Positions 8,550-16,967 of a stretch of DNA of 64,000 nt are shown in pieces. Under the pieces are notes generated by a model, which was given only the letters and a program-made list of their open reading frames with translations, had not been told where the DNA came from and ran no database searches. The stretch lies in the NCBI RefSeq assembly GCF_013155395.1, contig NZ_JABJWC010000002.1:1-64000 (forward strand). The letters run 5' to 3'. The position numbers and the translations under genes are program-made. Source of the DNA: Komagataeibacter melomenusus. GTDB lineage: Bacteria; Pseudomonadota; Alphaproteobacteria; Acetobacterales; Acetobacteraceae. How positions within the stretch are numbered: the first letter of the stretch is position 1; each line of letters begins with the position of its first letter.

Positions 8550-10682
8550 GTGATTGGACAATCCATCCAGAAATGGGACGCCCTCGACAAAGCCAGGGGG
8601 GCTTTCCCCTACCCTTCTGACCTGTATCGCGACCGCTGTGTTCATCTCAGGGTCCTGCGCGCCGGACGTGCCCATGCCCGGATCGTGTCAATCAATACGA
8701 ATGTGGCACGGCAGGCCTCCGGGGTCGTGCGGGTTCTGACGCATGCCGATATTCCGGGCCTCAACCGTTTTGGCCTGATCGCGCCCGATCAGCCCGTGCT
8801 GTGCCATGACCGGGTGCGCTTTTGTGGTGATGCGGTGGCCCTTGTCGTGGCCGAAAGCGAGCAGGAAGCGCGTCATGCCTGCAAGCTGATTCACGTCGAA
8901 TATGAAGACCTGCCCGCCTTGCTGGATGCGCGGCAGGCACTCGCCCCCGATGCGCCGCAGATCGGGCCAGACGGCAATCTGTGCCATGAGGTCGATCTGG
9001 GTTTTGGCGACGTGGATGCGGCGCTGGCAGATTCTGCCCATGTCGTGCGCCTGACCTACAGCACGGGGCGGCAGGAACATGCGTTTCTGGAGCCCGAAGC
9101 GGGCATCGCCTGGCGTGATGAGAAGCAGCGGATCGCCATAACCTGTGGCGGACAGAACCCTTTTGCGGACCAGAAGCAGATTGCCGCCATCCTTGGTGTC
9201 CCGCTGGAGCAGGTCCATGTGTCGCATCCACCCATGGGGGGCGCTTTTGGCGGCAAGGAGGACCTGAATGTTCAGGCGCATCTGGCACTGGCGGTACATG
9301 CTACGGGTCGCCCTGCCCGCTATGTCTATGAGCGTGAAGAAAGTATTGGCTATTCCGTCAAACGCCATCGTTTCGAAGTCGATGTTGCGGTGGGCTGTGA
9401 TGCCACGGGCAGGCTGACGGGCTTCAGGGCCGGCCTTCTGGCCGATACCGGGGCGTATATGACGCTGGGGCCGGCTGTTCTTGTTCTTGCAGCCGAACAT
9501 GCCTCCGGCCCTTACCGTTTTCAGGCCAGCCGGATTCAGGGCAAGGCCGTCCATACCAATACCGGCAATGCCTCGGCCTTTCGCGGGTTTGGCAATCCGC
9601 AGGTTATTCTGGGCATTGAGCAGGCGATGGACGCGCTGGCGGCAAAATGTGGCCAAAATCCCATTGAGTTCCGGGTGCAGAACCTGCTTCGCGGCGGTGA
9701 CCGGGCCGGGGCCGGGCATATCGTGCGCAATGATGTCACGCTGCCACGCCTGATTGCAGCAGCCCGCAACGGGCCATTGCTTCGTGCGCCTGAGGCAGAA
9801 ACCCTGCGGCCAGATGAAGATGGCAGGCTGCGCGCGACCGGCTTTGCCTTTGTCTGGCAGGGCTTCGGGCTGGGAGCCGGGGCCGAACCCGGTTCCAGCG
9901 TCACCCTGCGCCGCGACGCGAACGGCCAGTTCTGGCTGGACTGTTCAAGTGCGGATCTGGGCGAGGGCAATCTGTCCGCATTCCAGCAGATTGCGGCGTC
10001 AATGCTGGGTTGCGCGGCGCATGACATCGGGCTTGATAGCGGCAGCACGGATAATACGAATTCATGGTCCACGAACGCCTCCCGCTCGGTGGTCGTAACG
10101 GGCAATGCCGTGGCGAAGGCGGCCCGTCAGTTAGCCGTGCGGATTGATGCGGGTGAAAACGGAGCGCTTGCAGAGACCGCGCATTTTGCCCCCGATTTCC
10201 CCGAAAAACTGACATTGGGCGCGCCGCATGTAGGGTATTCCTACGGCATACAGGCCGTGCGCATTGCGCTGGATACCGCGACTGCGAATGTCACGGTGGA
10301 AGAAGTCGAGACATGGCTCGATGCTGGAACGGTCATCAATCCTGATGGGGTGACAGGCCAGATCGAAGGCGGTCTGGCGCAGGGGCTGGGCTTTGCCCTG
10401 AGTGAAGACCTTGTGCAGCACGAGGGGCGTGTCCTGAACAACCGTTTCTCGTCCTACATCCTGCCCACCATCCGCGATGTGCCGGTGGATGTCCGTGTTC
10501 ACCTGATCAATCACCCTGATGCATCAAACCCGCTGGGCGCGCGCGGCATTGCGGAAGTCGGGCTGACACCTGCGGCGCCCGCCATCGCCAATGCCCTTGC
10601 GCGCTGTCTTGGCCATCGCTTCGAACAGTTCCCGATCACGCCGGAGGCCATTCTGCCGGTCATGGAAAACGCCCTGTCATGA
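8550..10682 (+). CDS. xanthine-dehydrogenase-family molybdopterin-binding subunit
   Basis: A 710-residue large subunit of a molybdenum hydroxylase (oxidation of N-heterocycles or aldehydes). GTG start at 8550 with GGAG seven bases upstream. Order of parts: the 'hammerhead' domain (about 20-140; ARIVSINTNVARQASGVVRV, then DALALV-like VAESEQEARHA), the Moco domain with GGQNPFADQKQIAAILGV and MGGAFGGKED, and a C-terminal GARGIAEVGLTPAAPAIANA segment with the Glu position of the active site. It overlaps the Fe-S/FAD subunit gene by four bases. Nothing here encodes an XdhC-type cofactor-insertion protein. The substrate is unknown. Confidence 0.9.
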   Translation: MIGQSIQKWDALDKARGAFPYPSDLYRDRCVHLRVLRAGRAHARIVSINTNVARQASGVVRVLTHADIPGLNRFGLIAPDQPVLCHDRVRFCGDAVALVVAESEQEARHACKLIHVEYEDLPALLDARQALAPDAPQIGPDGNLCHEVDLGFGDVDAALADSAHVVRLTYSTGRQEHAFLEPEAGIAWRDEKQRIAITCGGQNPFADQKQIAAILGVPLEQVHVSHPPMGGAFGGKEDLNVQAHLALAVHATGRPARYVYEREESIGYSVKRHRFEVDVAVGCDATGRLTGFRAGLLADTGAYMTLGPAVLVLAAEHASGPYRFQASRIQGKAVHTNTGNASAFRGFGNPQVILGIEQAMDALAAKCGQNPIEFRVQNLLRGGDRAGAGHIVRNDVTLPRLIAAARNGPLLRAPEAETLRPDEDGRLRATGFAFVWQGFGLGAGAEPGSSVTLRRDANGQFWLDCSSADLGEGNLSAFQQIAASMLGCAAHDIGLDSGSTDNTNSWSTNASRSVVVTGNAVAKAARQLAVRIDAGENGALAETAHFAPDFPEKLTLGAPHVGYSYGIQAVRIALDTATANVTVEEVETWLDAGTVINPDGVTGQIEGGLAQGLGFALSEDLVQHEGRVLNNRFSSYILPTIRDVPVDVRVHLINHPDASNPLGARGIAEVGLTPAAPAIANALARCLGHRFEQFPITPEAILPVMENALS

Positions 10683-11986
10683 TTACGTTCCAGCTCAATG
10701 ACGCGCCGGTCCGGATAGCGCATGGGGGCAAGACCCTGTTGCAGGTCCTGCGCGATGATCTGCACCTCAGCGGCGCCAAGACTGGCTGCGGCGAAGGCGA
10801 ATGCGGGGCCTGCACGGTGCTGGTGGATGGGCGGCCGGTCTGTTCCTGCCTTGTGGTCACCGAAACGCTGCAAGGCGCTACGGTTACGACCATTGAAGCC
10901 CTGGCCTGGACGCCAACTGGTGCGGAAATCTGTTCCGCCCTGGCGCGCGCGGGCGGTGTGCAATGCGGGTTCTGCACGCCGGGTATTGTCATGGCCTGGG
11001 CCGGGCGACACCGTGATGACACCCCCGATGATGCCCTTGAGGGCAATCTCTGCCGGTGCACGGGCTATGTGAAAATCCGCGCAGCACTGGAGCAGGCACC
11101 CTGCCTGCCGCAACACAGGGGCACCGTTTCCGGCAAGGCGGACCTGTCCTTGCAGGACGGCCTGGCCCGTCTGGCCCAAAACCCTGAACTGGTCCCGATC
11201 GCAGGGGGCACCGACCTTGTGGTGCGGGCGGGCCATGCTCTTGGCGCCCTCCGGCTGTTTTCGCTTGAGCGGCTGGATGCGCCGGAACTGCATCAGGTTT
11301 TTTGGGAGGATGGCAATCTCGTCATCGGTGCCCTGATGCGCTGGCAGGACATCCTGCATAATCCTGTCATCGCGCGTTTTGTGCCCATTCTCAGGGATGT
11401 CGCGCATGGGGTTGGCAGCCCGCAGGTCAGGAATGCCGCGACCATTGGCGGCAATGTGGCCACCGCCTCCCCGGCAGGAGACGGGCTTCCCGCGCTGGTG
11501 GCCCTTCAGGCCCATGTCCGGCTCATCCATCGCGATGGATGCCGGGAGATGCCCGTTGCCGCGTTCATCACGGGGGCCGGGCGCACGCAACGCAGGGCGG
11601 GAGAACTGATTGCTGGCTTTGTCATTCCCGCAAAATGCCTGGGCCAGCCGCAACTCTTTACCAAGGTCGGCCCGCGCAGGGCGCAGGCGATCTCGAAACT
11701 GTCCCTCGCAACGGTCGGCGTGCCTGATGACCCGGCCGGGATCAGCTTTGCGTTCGGGGCGGTCGGTCCCGTTCCCATGACATGCCCGAAGGCGCATCAT
11801 TCCCTTGCCTCAGGCATGCGGGATGACGCGCATCTCAATGCCGTGGCTGACCTGGCCATGTCCGAAATCACGCCGATCGATGACATGCGCTCCACCGCTG
11901 CCTACCGCAGGCGCGTGGCTGGCAACCTTTTCATGCGCCATTGCCGGGTGCTCTTCAGCCGCACGGCGCGCAGAGGCGGCGGATGA
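10679..11986 (+). CDS. fused [2Fe-2S]/FAD small subunit of the molybdenum hydroxylase
   Basis: A 435-residue electron-transfer subunit. Residues 1-80 are a plant-type ferredoxin domain with CGEGECGAC and a further Cys in RPVCSC. Residues 80-145 are the second [2Fe-2S] domain (QCGFCTPG, NLCRCTGY). From about 165 there is a PCMH-type FAD domain (IAGGTDLVV, NAATIGGNVATASPAGD). In many relatives these are two separate genes; the fusion is the XdhA-like layout. It overlaps the large subunit by four bases and runs 32 bases into the convergent TetR gene. Confidence 0.9.
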   Translation: MITFQLNDAPVRIAHGGKTLLQVLRDDLHLSGAKTGCGEGECGACTVLVDGRPVCSCLVVTETLQGATVTTIEALAWTPTGAEICSALARAGGVQCGFCTPGIVMAWAGRHRDDTPDDALEGNLCRCTGYVKIRAALEQAPCLPQHRGTVSGKADLSLQDGLARLAQNPELVPIAGGTDLVVRAGHALGALRLFSLERLDAPELHQVFWEDGNLVIGALMRWQDILHNPVIARFVPILRDVAHGVGSPQVRNAATIGGNVATASPAGDGLPALVALQAHVRLIHRDGCREMPVAAFITGAGRTQRRAGELIAGFVIPAKCLGQPQLFTKVGPRRAQAISKLSLATVGVPDDPAGISFAFGAVGPVPMTCPKAHHSLASGMRDDAHLNAVADLAMSEITPIDDMRSTAAYRRRVAGNLFMRHCRVLFSRTARRGGG

Positions 11987-12518
11987 TGTCCTCTATCTGC
12001 CCACGGTCCAGCCTGGCGGGGGCCACCGAGCCATGAATGCCCATGCCCTCGACCAGGGCATCGAGTGCGCGGCAGGTCAGCGGATCGAAGAAGCGACCCA
12101 GCGCCTCCCGACTGGCCTGCATCCAGTCGCGCATGATGGCCGCGAGTTCGGGCTTGCGGGCGGCAAAGGCGTATAATTCATAACTCAGCAGCAGCGTGCG
12201 CGGCGTGGACCAGATGTTTCCGGCAATGATATCGACAAGCGCCTGTATTGCCTCCTCCCGGTTTCCGGCCTCGGCCAGCCGCCCGACAAACGCTGCGGAA
12301 CTGGCATGGGCCACCTGCGTGAAAGCCAGATGCAGCAGGTCGTCCATGCCGTTGAAATGGTACGTCATCGAGCCAAGCGGCACGCCCGCCGCCTTCGCCA
12401 CGCGGCGGTGCGTCGTGCCCTGCACGCCATATTCCACGATCACGTCCAGGGCAGCATTGATGATGCGCTGCTTGCGGTCGGGGTCAGGGCGACGGATGGC
12501 TGAAGGGTTGCTTGACAT
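11955..12518 (-). CDS. TetR/AcrR-family regulator
   Basis: A 187-residue TetR protein starting at ATG 12518. HTH at about residues 28-58 (VIVEYGVQGTTHRRVAKAAG, then VPLGSMTYHF). It is divergent from the DUF1349 gene, with the palindrome TGTACG-TT-CGTACA between them, so that small exported-protein operon is the probable target. Its 3' end overlaps the 3' end of the hydroxylase small subunit by 32 bases. The effector is unknown. Confidence 0.87.
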   Translation of the reverse strand: MSSNPSAIRRPDPDRKQRIINAALDVIVEYGVQGTTHRRVAKAAGVPLGSMTYHFNGMDDLLHLAFTQVAHASSAAFVGRLAEAGNREEAIQALVDIIAGNIWSTPRTLLLSYELYAFAARKPELAAIMRDWMQASREALGRFFDPLTCRALDALVEGMGIHGSVAPARLDRGQIEDIIRRLCAPCG

Positions 12519-12546
12519 GAGGAAACAGGTTTAGCCTTGCGCTATA

Positions 12547-12560
12547 TGTACGTTCGTACA
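12547..12560. promoter_or_regulatory. TetR-type palindrome TGTACG-TT-CGTACA
   Basis: A 14-base dyad with perfect 6-base arms in the 68-base gap between the divergent TetR (start 12518) and DUF1349 (start 12587) genes. Position, symmetry and size suit a TetR dimer site acting on both promoters. Confidence 0.7.
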
Positions 12561-12586
12561 CAAGATGAATATCTCAACGATGCGGG

Positions 12587-13291
12587 ATGGTAGCAGTGAG
12601 CGAGAATACCGGAAAGAACACGCAGCCCGGCATGACACGGCGCACGGTCATTGCAGCGGGCGCAGCAGCCGGTGGCATGGCCCTGGGCAGCGGGGCGCAT
12701 GCCAGCACGCGCGGACCATGGCGGGGCGGGGTCTGGCTCAACAAACCACGCCACAGCGCGATCAGGGCCGATACGCTTGAGATGACAACGGACAAGGGCT
12801 CCGACTTCTGGCGCGAGACCTTTTATGGCTTCACGCGTGATAGCGGCCATTTCTACGGCATGCATGCCCCTGCCCGCTTCACGGCGCAGCTTCGCATCCG
12901 CGCTGAGTATGAGAAGCTGTACGATCAGGCCGGTCTCATGGTGCGCATTGACGAGACGCGTTGGGTCAAGGCCGGGATCGAACTCTCGGATGGCCGCGCC
13001 ATGCTCAGCAGCGTGCTCACCGATGGCCGATCGGATTGGGCCACGGCTCCTTACGAAGGTGACCCGAAAGATTTCTGGATGCGCGCAAGCGTGGCCGATG
13101 GCGTGCTGCGGCTTCAGGTCTCGGGCGATGGCAAAACCTGGCCGCTCGTGCGCCTGGCCCCCTTCCCCGTGGCTGGGTCCTATCTGGTCGGGCCGATGTG
13201 CTGCACGCCTGAGCGTGAGGGCCTGAAGGTGCGTTTTTCTGACTGGCACCTGACCCCACCGCTTAACAAGCCGCTGCATGACCTGACATGA
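12587..13291 (+). CDS. Tat-exported DUF1349 (concanavalin-like) protein
   Basis: A 234-residue protein. The Tat-like signal at about residues 16-40 (MTRRTVIAAGAAAGGMALGS, then GAHA) predicts folding before export. The mature part matches the DUF1349/YxiM-type jelly-roll: TFYGFTRDSGHFYG, YEKLYDQAGLMVRIDETRWVK and DFWMRASV. Related domains bind or act on carbohydrates, but no catalytic residues can be assigned. The stop overlaps the start of the O-acetyltransferase gene (ATGA at 13288), so the two are co-translated. The initiation codon could also be nearer the twin-arginine motif. Confidence 0.82.
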   Translation: MVAVSENTGKNTQPGMTRRTVIAAGAAAGGMALGSGAHASTRGPWRGGVWLNKPRHSAIRADTLEMTTDKGSDFWRETFYGFTRDSGHFYGMHAPARFTAQLRIRAEYEKLYDQAGLMVRIDETRWVKAGIELSDGRAMLSSVLTDGRSDWATAPYEGDPKDFWMRASVADGVLRLQVSGDGKTWPLVRLAPFPVAGSYLVGPMCCTPEREGLKVRFSDWHLTPPLNKPLHDLT

Positions 13292-13824
13292 TGCCCCACC
13301 GCAGCGAAAAACAGAAAATGCTGGCAGGCGAACTGTACGTAGCCAGCGACCCCGAATTGCAGCGCGAACTGGCGCAGTGTGCCGAGTGGCTTGCCCGGTA
13401 CAACACCGGCAACGGCTCCCTGCCCGAGCGGCTGGGTGCAGTTGGGGAGAATACCTGCATCCGCCCGCCTTTTCAGTGTGATTACGGCTATAATATCTTC
13501 CTTGGGCGCAACGTATTCCTCAATTTCAACTGCATCGTGCTCGATGTGGTGCCGGTCACGATCGGGGATGGCACGCAGATCGGTCCGGGCGTGCAGATCC
13601 TGGCCGCCGACCACCCGCGCGACCCGGCCTTGCGCCAGAAAATGCTGGAATCTGGCCGCCCTGTCACTATCGGCAGCAATGTCTGGATTGGTGGGGGCGC
13701 CATCATCCTGCCTGGCATCACGGTCGGGGATCATGCCATTATCGGGGCGGGCAGTGTCGTAACCCGTGACGTGCCTTCTGGCGCAACCGTAGCCGGCAAT
13801 CCGGCGCGGCCTCTGCATCTCTGA
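13288..13824 (+). CDS. NodL/maltose O-acetyltransferase-type sugar acetyltransferase
   Basis: A 178-residue left-handed beta-helix acetyltransferase. N-terminal Mac domain at residues 5-60 (EKQKMLAGELYVASDPEL). Hexapeptide repeats follow, including NIFLGRNVFLNFNCIVLD and GDGTQIGPGVQILAADHPRD with the catalytic His in DHP; then VWIGGGAIILPGITVGD and GAGSVVTRDVP. It would acetylate a sugar or sugar derivative from acetyl-CoA. Start overlaps the DUF1349 stop; PhzF follows 27 bases downstream. Confidence 0.9.
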   Translation: MMPHRSEKQKMLAGELYVASDPELQRELAQCAEWLARYNTGNGSLPERLGAVGENTCIRPPFQCDYGYNIFLGRNVFLNFNCIVLDVVPVTIGDGTQIGPGVQILAADHPRDPALRQKMLESGRPVTIGSNVWIGGGAIILPGITVGDHAIIGAGSVVTRDVPSGATVAGNPARPLHL

Positions 13825-13851
13825 TCATAACCTTGGCAAACAGACACACCC

Positions 13852-14694
13852 ATGGCTGAATTCCAGTTTCAACAGATCGATGTATTCTCCGCTGAGCCGA
13901 CCAGGGGCAATCCGGTCGCCGTGGTGATCGGGGCAGACGGCCTGACTACCGAGCAGATGGCCGCTTTTGCCAACTGGACCAACCTGAGCGAAACCACGTT
14001 CCTGCTCCGGTCCACCACCCCGGAAGCAGATTACAGGGTGCGTATCTTTACACCCCGGACCGAACTGCCCTTTGCTGGCCACCCTACGCTGGGTAGCTGT
14101 CATGCCTGGCTGGCGGCGGGCGGCCAGCCGCGCGGGAACATGATCGTGCAGGAATGTGGCCTGGGCCTTGTGCCGGTGCGCGCGCATAATGGCTGCCTTG
14201 CTTTTGCAGCACCCCCATTGCAGCGATCGGGTTCGGTGGAGCCTGCCCTGCTGCACCGGGTTGCGGATGGGCTGAAGATTCCCGCCTCATCCATCCGGGC
14301 CGCGGCCTGGACTGATAACGGGCCGGGATGGCTGTCCGTCATGCTGGGGTCGCGCCGGGAGGTGCTGGCGCTTGAACCCGATTACGCGGCCCTGTCTGAC
14401 CTGTGTATCGGCGTTATCGGTCCCTGGGATGCGGCACAGGATGGAAAGCAGCCACAGTTCGAGGTGCGTGCCTTCGCCATGGCCTGTGGGGTGAACGAAG
14501 ATCCCGTCACCGGTAGTCTGAACGCCGGGCTGGCGCAGTGGCTCATAGGCAGCGGGCTTGCGCCTGGGCATTATAGTGCCAGCCAGGGCACCTGCCTTGG
14601 CCGGGCCGGGCGCGTGCATGTTGACCTGGAAGATGGAAAAATCTGGGTTGGCGGGGTGACAACAACCCTGATTGCCGGTGTGCTGCGGTTATAA
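13852..14694 (+). CDS. PhzF-family epimerase/isomerase
   Basis: A 280-residue PhzF-type two-domain protein. Recognisable parts: QQIDVFSAEPTRGNPVAVVI at the N-terminus, the active-site Glu in NLSETTFLL (about residue 46), FTPRTELPFAGHPTLG, and in the second half CGVNEDPVTGSLNAGLAQWL. Family members are isomerases or epimerases; most, like this one, lie outside phenazine clusters and have no known substrate. It is probably the third gene of the 12.6 kb operon. Confidence 0.9.
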   Translation: MAEFQFQQIDVFSAEPTRGNPVAVVIGADGLTTEQMAAFANWTNLSETTFLLRSTTPEADYRVRIFTPRTELPFAGHPTLGSCHAWLAAGGQPRGNMIVQECGLGLVPVRAHNGCLAFAAPPLQRSGSVEPALLHRVADGLKIPASSIRAAAWTDNGPGWLSVMLGSRREVLALEPDYAALSDLCIGVIGPWDAAQDGKQPQFEVRAFAMACGVNEDPVTGSLNAGLAQWLIGSGLAPGHYSASQGTCLGRAGRVHVDLEDGKIWVGGVTTTLIAGVLRL

Positions 14695-14833
14695 CGGACC
14701 TTGCCCGCATGGCGGGTCAACTGGCAACGGCCTTCACCCTTGAGCAGGCAGGCCGTTTAGGCGGGAAATATGTCTGGCTCGCTTCGTGTGCAGATCATCT
14801 TTCGCTTTGTGACGTATTGCCGGGGTTTTTACG

Positions 14834-15196
14834 TTATATCCGCAATGGCGTGTGCACGGTACGGTCGCTGGTTACATGGCCCGTGTTAAGGGTTGTATTC
14901 GGCTCCAGCAGAACAACATGGCATTCGTCCCCCAAGGCTTCGGGGCAATGTTCCACCCCATGCGGCACAATAATGAATTCGCCCGCATCGACATCAATGT
15001 CGCGATCCCGGAAATGCATGCGCAACGTCCCGGCGATGACCAGGAACAGTTCGTCCTCATGCTCGTGATGATGCCAGTCAAACGTGCCCCTGAATTTGGC
15101 CAGCTTGATCTGGAAGGTGTTGATATCGCCCGCCACACGGGGGCTCCAGTAATCGGAAAATGCCGTGAAAGCCTGAGCCAGGTTGATTTTTTCCAT
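14834..15196 (-). CDS. cupin-domain protein
   Basis: A 120-residue single cupin. The metal-binding motif 1 is WHHHEHEDELFLVIAGTLRM (about residues 41-60) and motif 2 is around GEFIIVPHGVEHCP (about 72-85). It is the last gene of the pdxA2 operon, 12 bases after the TIM-barrel gene, so a role as isomerase, lactonase or metabolite-binding protein in that pathway is likely. The segment 14695-14833, between it and the convergent phzF, holds nothing recognised. Confidence 0.85.
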   Translation of the reverse strand: MEKINLAQAFTAFSDYWSPRVAGDINTFQIKLAKFRGTFDWHHHEHEDELFLVIAGTLRMHFRDRDIDVDAGEFIIVPHGVEHCPEALGDECHVVLLEPNTTLNTGHVTSDRTVHTPLRI

Positions 15197-15208
15197 TGAA
15201 TGTCTCTG

Positions 15209-15889
15209 TCAGAGTTGCTGAACGATCGTCTGGACATAGGCAATCTGCCGCGCCAGATCGGGTAGCGTTGGGAACGCACCATCCAAAAGCGCCGTGCCGA
15301 CCGTAAAACCGGCTGCCCCTGCCGCAGCGGTGGCGCGGATACGCTCCGCCCGATCGAGCGAACCGGCCACGATGACAGGCTTGCCTGCCACAGCGGCGCA
15401 GACCTGCCGCATCAGGCCGGGCACATCTCCCGCAAACCGATAGGCCAGCAGGTCCAGCCCATGAACGCCGGGCCGGGAAGCGAGATCGACCGCGCTGCGC
15501 ACGATTGCGTTTTCGGTCCCTTCGAGAATGCTTGGATGCCCGCTGATCTGGCCGGGAAAAGGGTAATAGCGGATCGTCGTGCCTTCCAGCAGCCTCAGCG
15601 CATCATCGACATGGGTGCCACCCAGCAGGTAATCGACACCCAGCGCGATCCCGGCCTGCACCGAACGCAGTTCGCTATCGCGATCGAGCGAGACGACTTC
15701 CAGATAGACCTTCGCCCCGGCCTGGCGGATGGCGCTGGCAAGCGCCTGGAGTGCGGCAAACGGCAGCCCGATATCCTTGAACCCGATATGGCGGATGCCT
15801 GCCATGCGGGCGGTTTCGAGCAGATCGGCAGCGTTCTCCACCGTCCGGTCATGGCGGGTCAGCATGAAGATGAAATCGGGTCGGGTCAT
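15209..15889 (-). CDS. TIM-barrel protein co-transcribed with pdxA2
   Basis: A 226-residue beta/alpha-barrel resembling phosphate-binding barrels: RHIGFKDIGLP, VYLEVVSLDRDSEL, LGVDYLLGGTHVDDAL, and a C-terminal VIVAGSLDRAERI / AAGAAGFTVGTALLDGAF segment typical of a phosphate-binding site. It overlaps the pdxA2 gene by four bases. A plausible job is an aldolase- or isomerase-type step on the phosphorylated product of PdxA2. No catalytic residue could be assigned with confidence. Confidence 0.7.
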   Translation of the reverse strand: MTRPDFIFMLTRHDRTVENAADLLETARMAGIRHIGFKDIGLPFAALQALASAIRQAGAKVYLEVVSLDRDSELRSVQAGIALGVDYLLGGTHVDDALRLLEGTTIRYYPFPGQISGHPSILEGTENAIVRSAVDLASRPGVHGLDLLAYRFAGDVPGLMRQVCAAVAGKPVIVAGSLDRAERIRATAAAGAAGFTVGTALLDGAFPTLPDLARQIAYVQTIVQQL

Positions 15890-16893
15890 GTCGTGGCTCC
15901 GGTCGTAAGGCGAAGGGCGTAATCGAATGCCGTCTCCAGGCTCGAGGGGTCAGCAATACCCTGCCCCGCAATATCGAAAGCCGTACCGTGGTCAGGGCTG
16001 GTGCGGACGAAAGGCAGGCCGAGGGTAATGTTCACCCCCTGCGCCAGACCCATGTATTTGACCGGAATCAGCCCCTGGTCATGATATTGCGCAACCACGA
16101 CATCAAAGCGCCTCCCGCGCGCCTGCATGAAGACCGTGTCACCGGGCCAGGGACCGGACGCATCAATGCCCTCGCTGCGTGCCTGCGCGATGGCGGGCCT
16201 GATGATGCGGGTCTCCTCATCACCAAACAGGCCCCCTTCCCCGGCATGGGGGTTAAGGCCCGCCACGGCAATGCGCGGATGTTCGATCCCCAATGCGCGT
16301 GCTCCCGTGCAGGCCAGCCGGATTGCCGCCATCTGGGCCGGAAAATCAGCACGCAGGATCGCATCCCTGAGCGAACAGTGGATGCTCACCAGAACGACCC
16401 GGATGTCCTCGTTCGCCAGCATCATGGCAACGCGCGCGCCGCCAGCCTGTTCGGCCAGGATTTCCGTGTGGCCGGGATAGGGCAGCCCGGTGGCGGCCAG
16501 CGCCTCCTTGTGGATCGGCGCGGTGACGATGCCCCGGATGGTGCCCGCCTTCGCCAGCCGGATCGCGCTGGTAATTGCCGCATGGGCTGCGCGGCCACTT
16601 TCGGCGCTGACCTGCCCCACTTGCGGCCGGGCTACGCATTCCGATGACAACAGCACATTCAGTGCCCCGTCATCAAACCGGGCATCGGCTGGGGTCGTAA
16701 TCCGGCGCATGCGGGCCGATGGGTCAAGGGCTGCCAGTGCGTGGCGCATCACCAGCGGATCGCCCACCACGATCCAGCGCCGTTGGGCCGGTCGCCGCAG
16801 GAACATCCGGGCCACGATCTCCGGGCCAATCCCGGCGGGATCGCCCATCGTGACAGCCAGCGGCAAGGTGGGGCGGGTGGTTTCTTTGATCAT
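15886..16893 (-). CDS. pdxA2: PdxA2-type 4-phospho-threonate/4-hydroxythreonine-phosphate dehydrogenase
   Basis: A 335-residue PdxA-family NAD-dependent dehydrogenase. I chose ATG 16893 (MIKETTRPTLPLAVTMGDPA), since the open frame to 17070 crosses the divergent LysR gene. Seen motifs: GDPAGIGPE near the N-terminus, GIVTAPIHKEAL, PGHTEILAEQAG, LNPHAGEGGLFG and the metal/substrate segment VVAQYHDQGLIPVK. The context (a sugar-acid-like operon rather than vitamin B6 genes) favours the PdxA2 branch acting on D/L-threonate or D-erythronate 4-phosphate. The DUF1537 kinase normally paired with that branch is absent from the window. Confidence 0.85.
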   Translation of the reverse strand: MIKETTRPTLPLAVTMGDPAGIGPEIVARMFLRRPAQRRWIVVGDPLVMRHALAALDPSARMRRITTPADARFDDGALNVLLSSECVARPQVGQVSAESGRAAHAAITSAIRLAKAGTIRGIVTAPIHKEALAATGLPYPGHTEILAEQAGGARVAMMLANEDIRVVLVSIHCSLRDAILRADFPAQMAAIRLACTGARALGIEHPRIAVAGLNPHAGEGGLFGDEETRIIRPAIAQARSEGIDASGPWPGDTVFMQARGRRFDVVVAQYHDQGLIPVKYMGLAQGVNITLGLPFVRTSPDHGTAFDIAGQGIADPSSLETAFDYALRLTTGATT

Positions 16894-16967
16894 TCGGTGA
16901 GAATAACGAAACCATCCATGAGGAAAATCGATATGAACTGACCTGTTCTGGTGATAAAAACTGACCA

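Noticed and set aside
10511..11800. 429-codon minus-strand frame opposite the hydroxylase small subunit
   Set aside because: The plus strand encodes the Fe-S and FAD motifs throughout; the antisense product has no recognisable feature.
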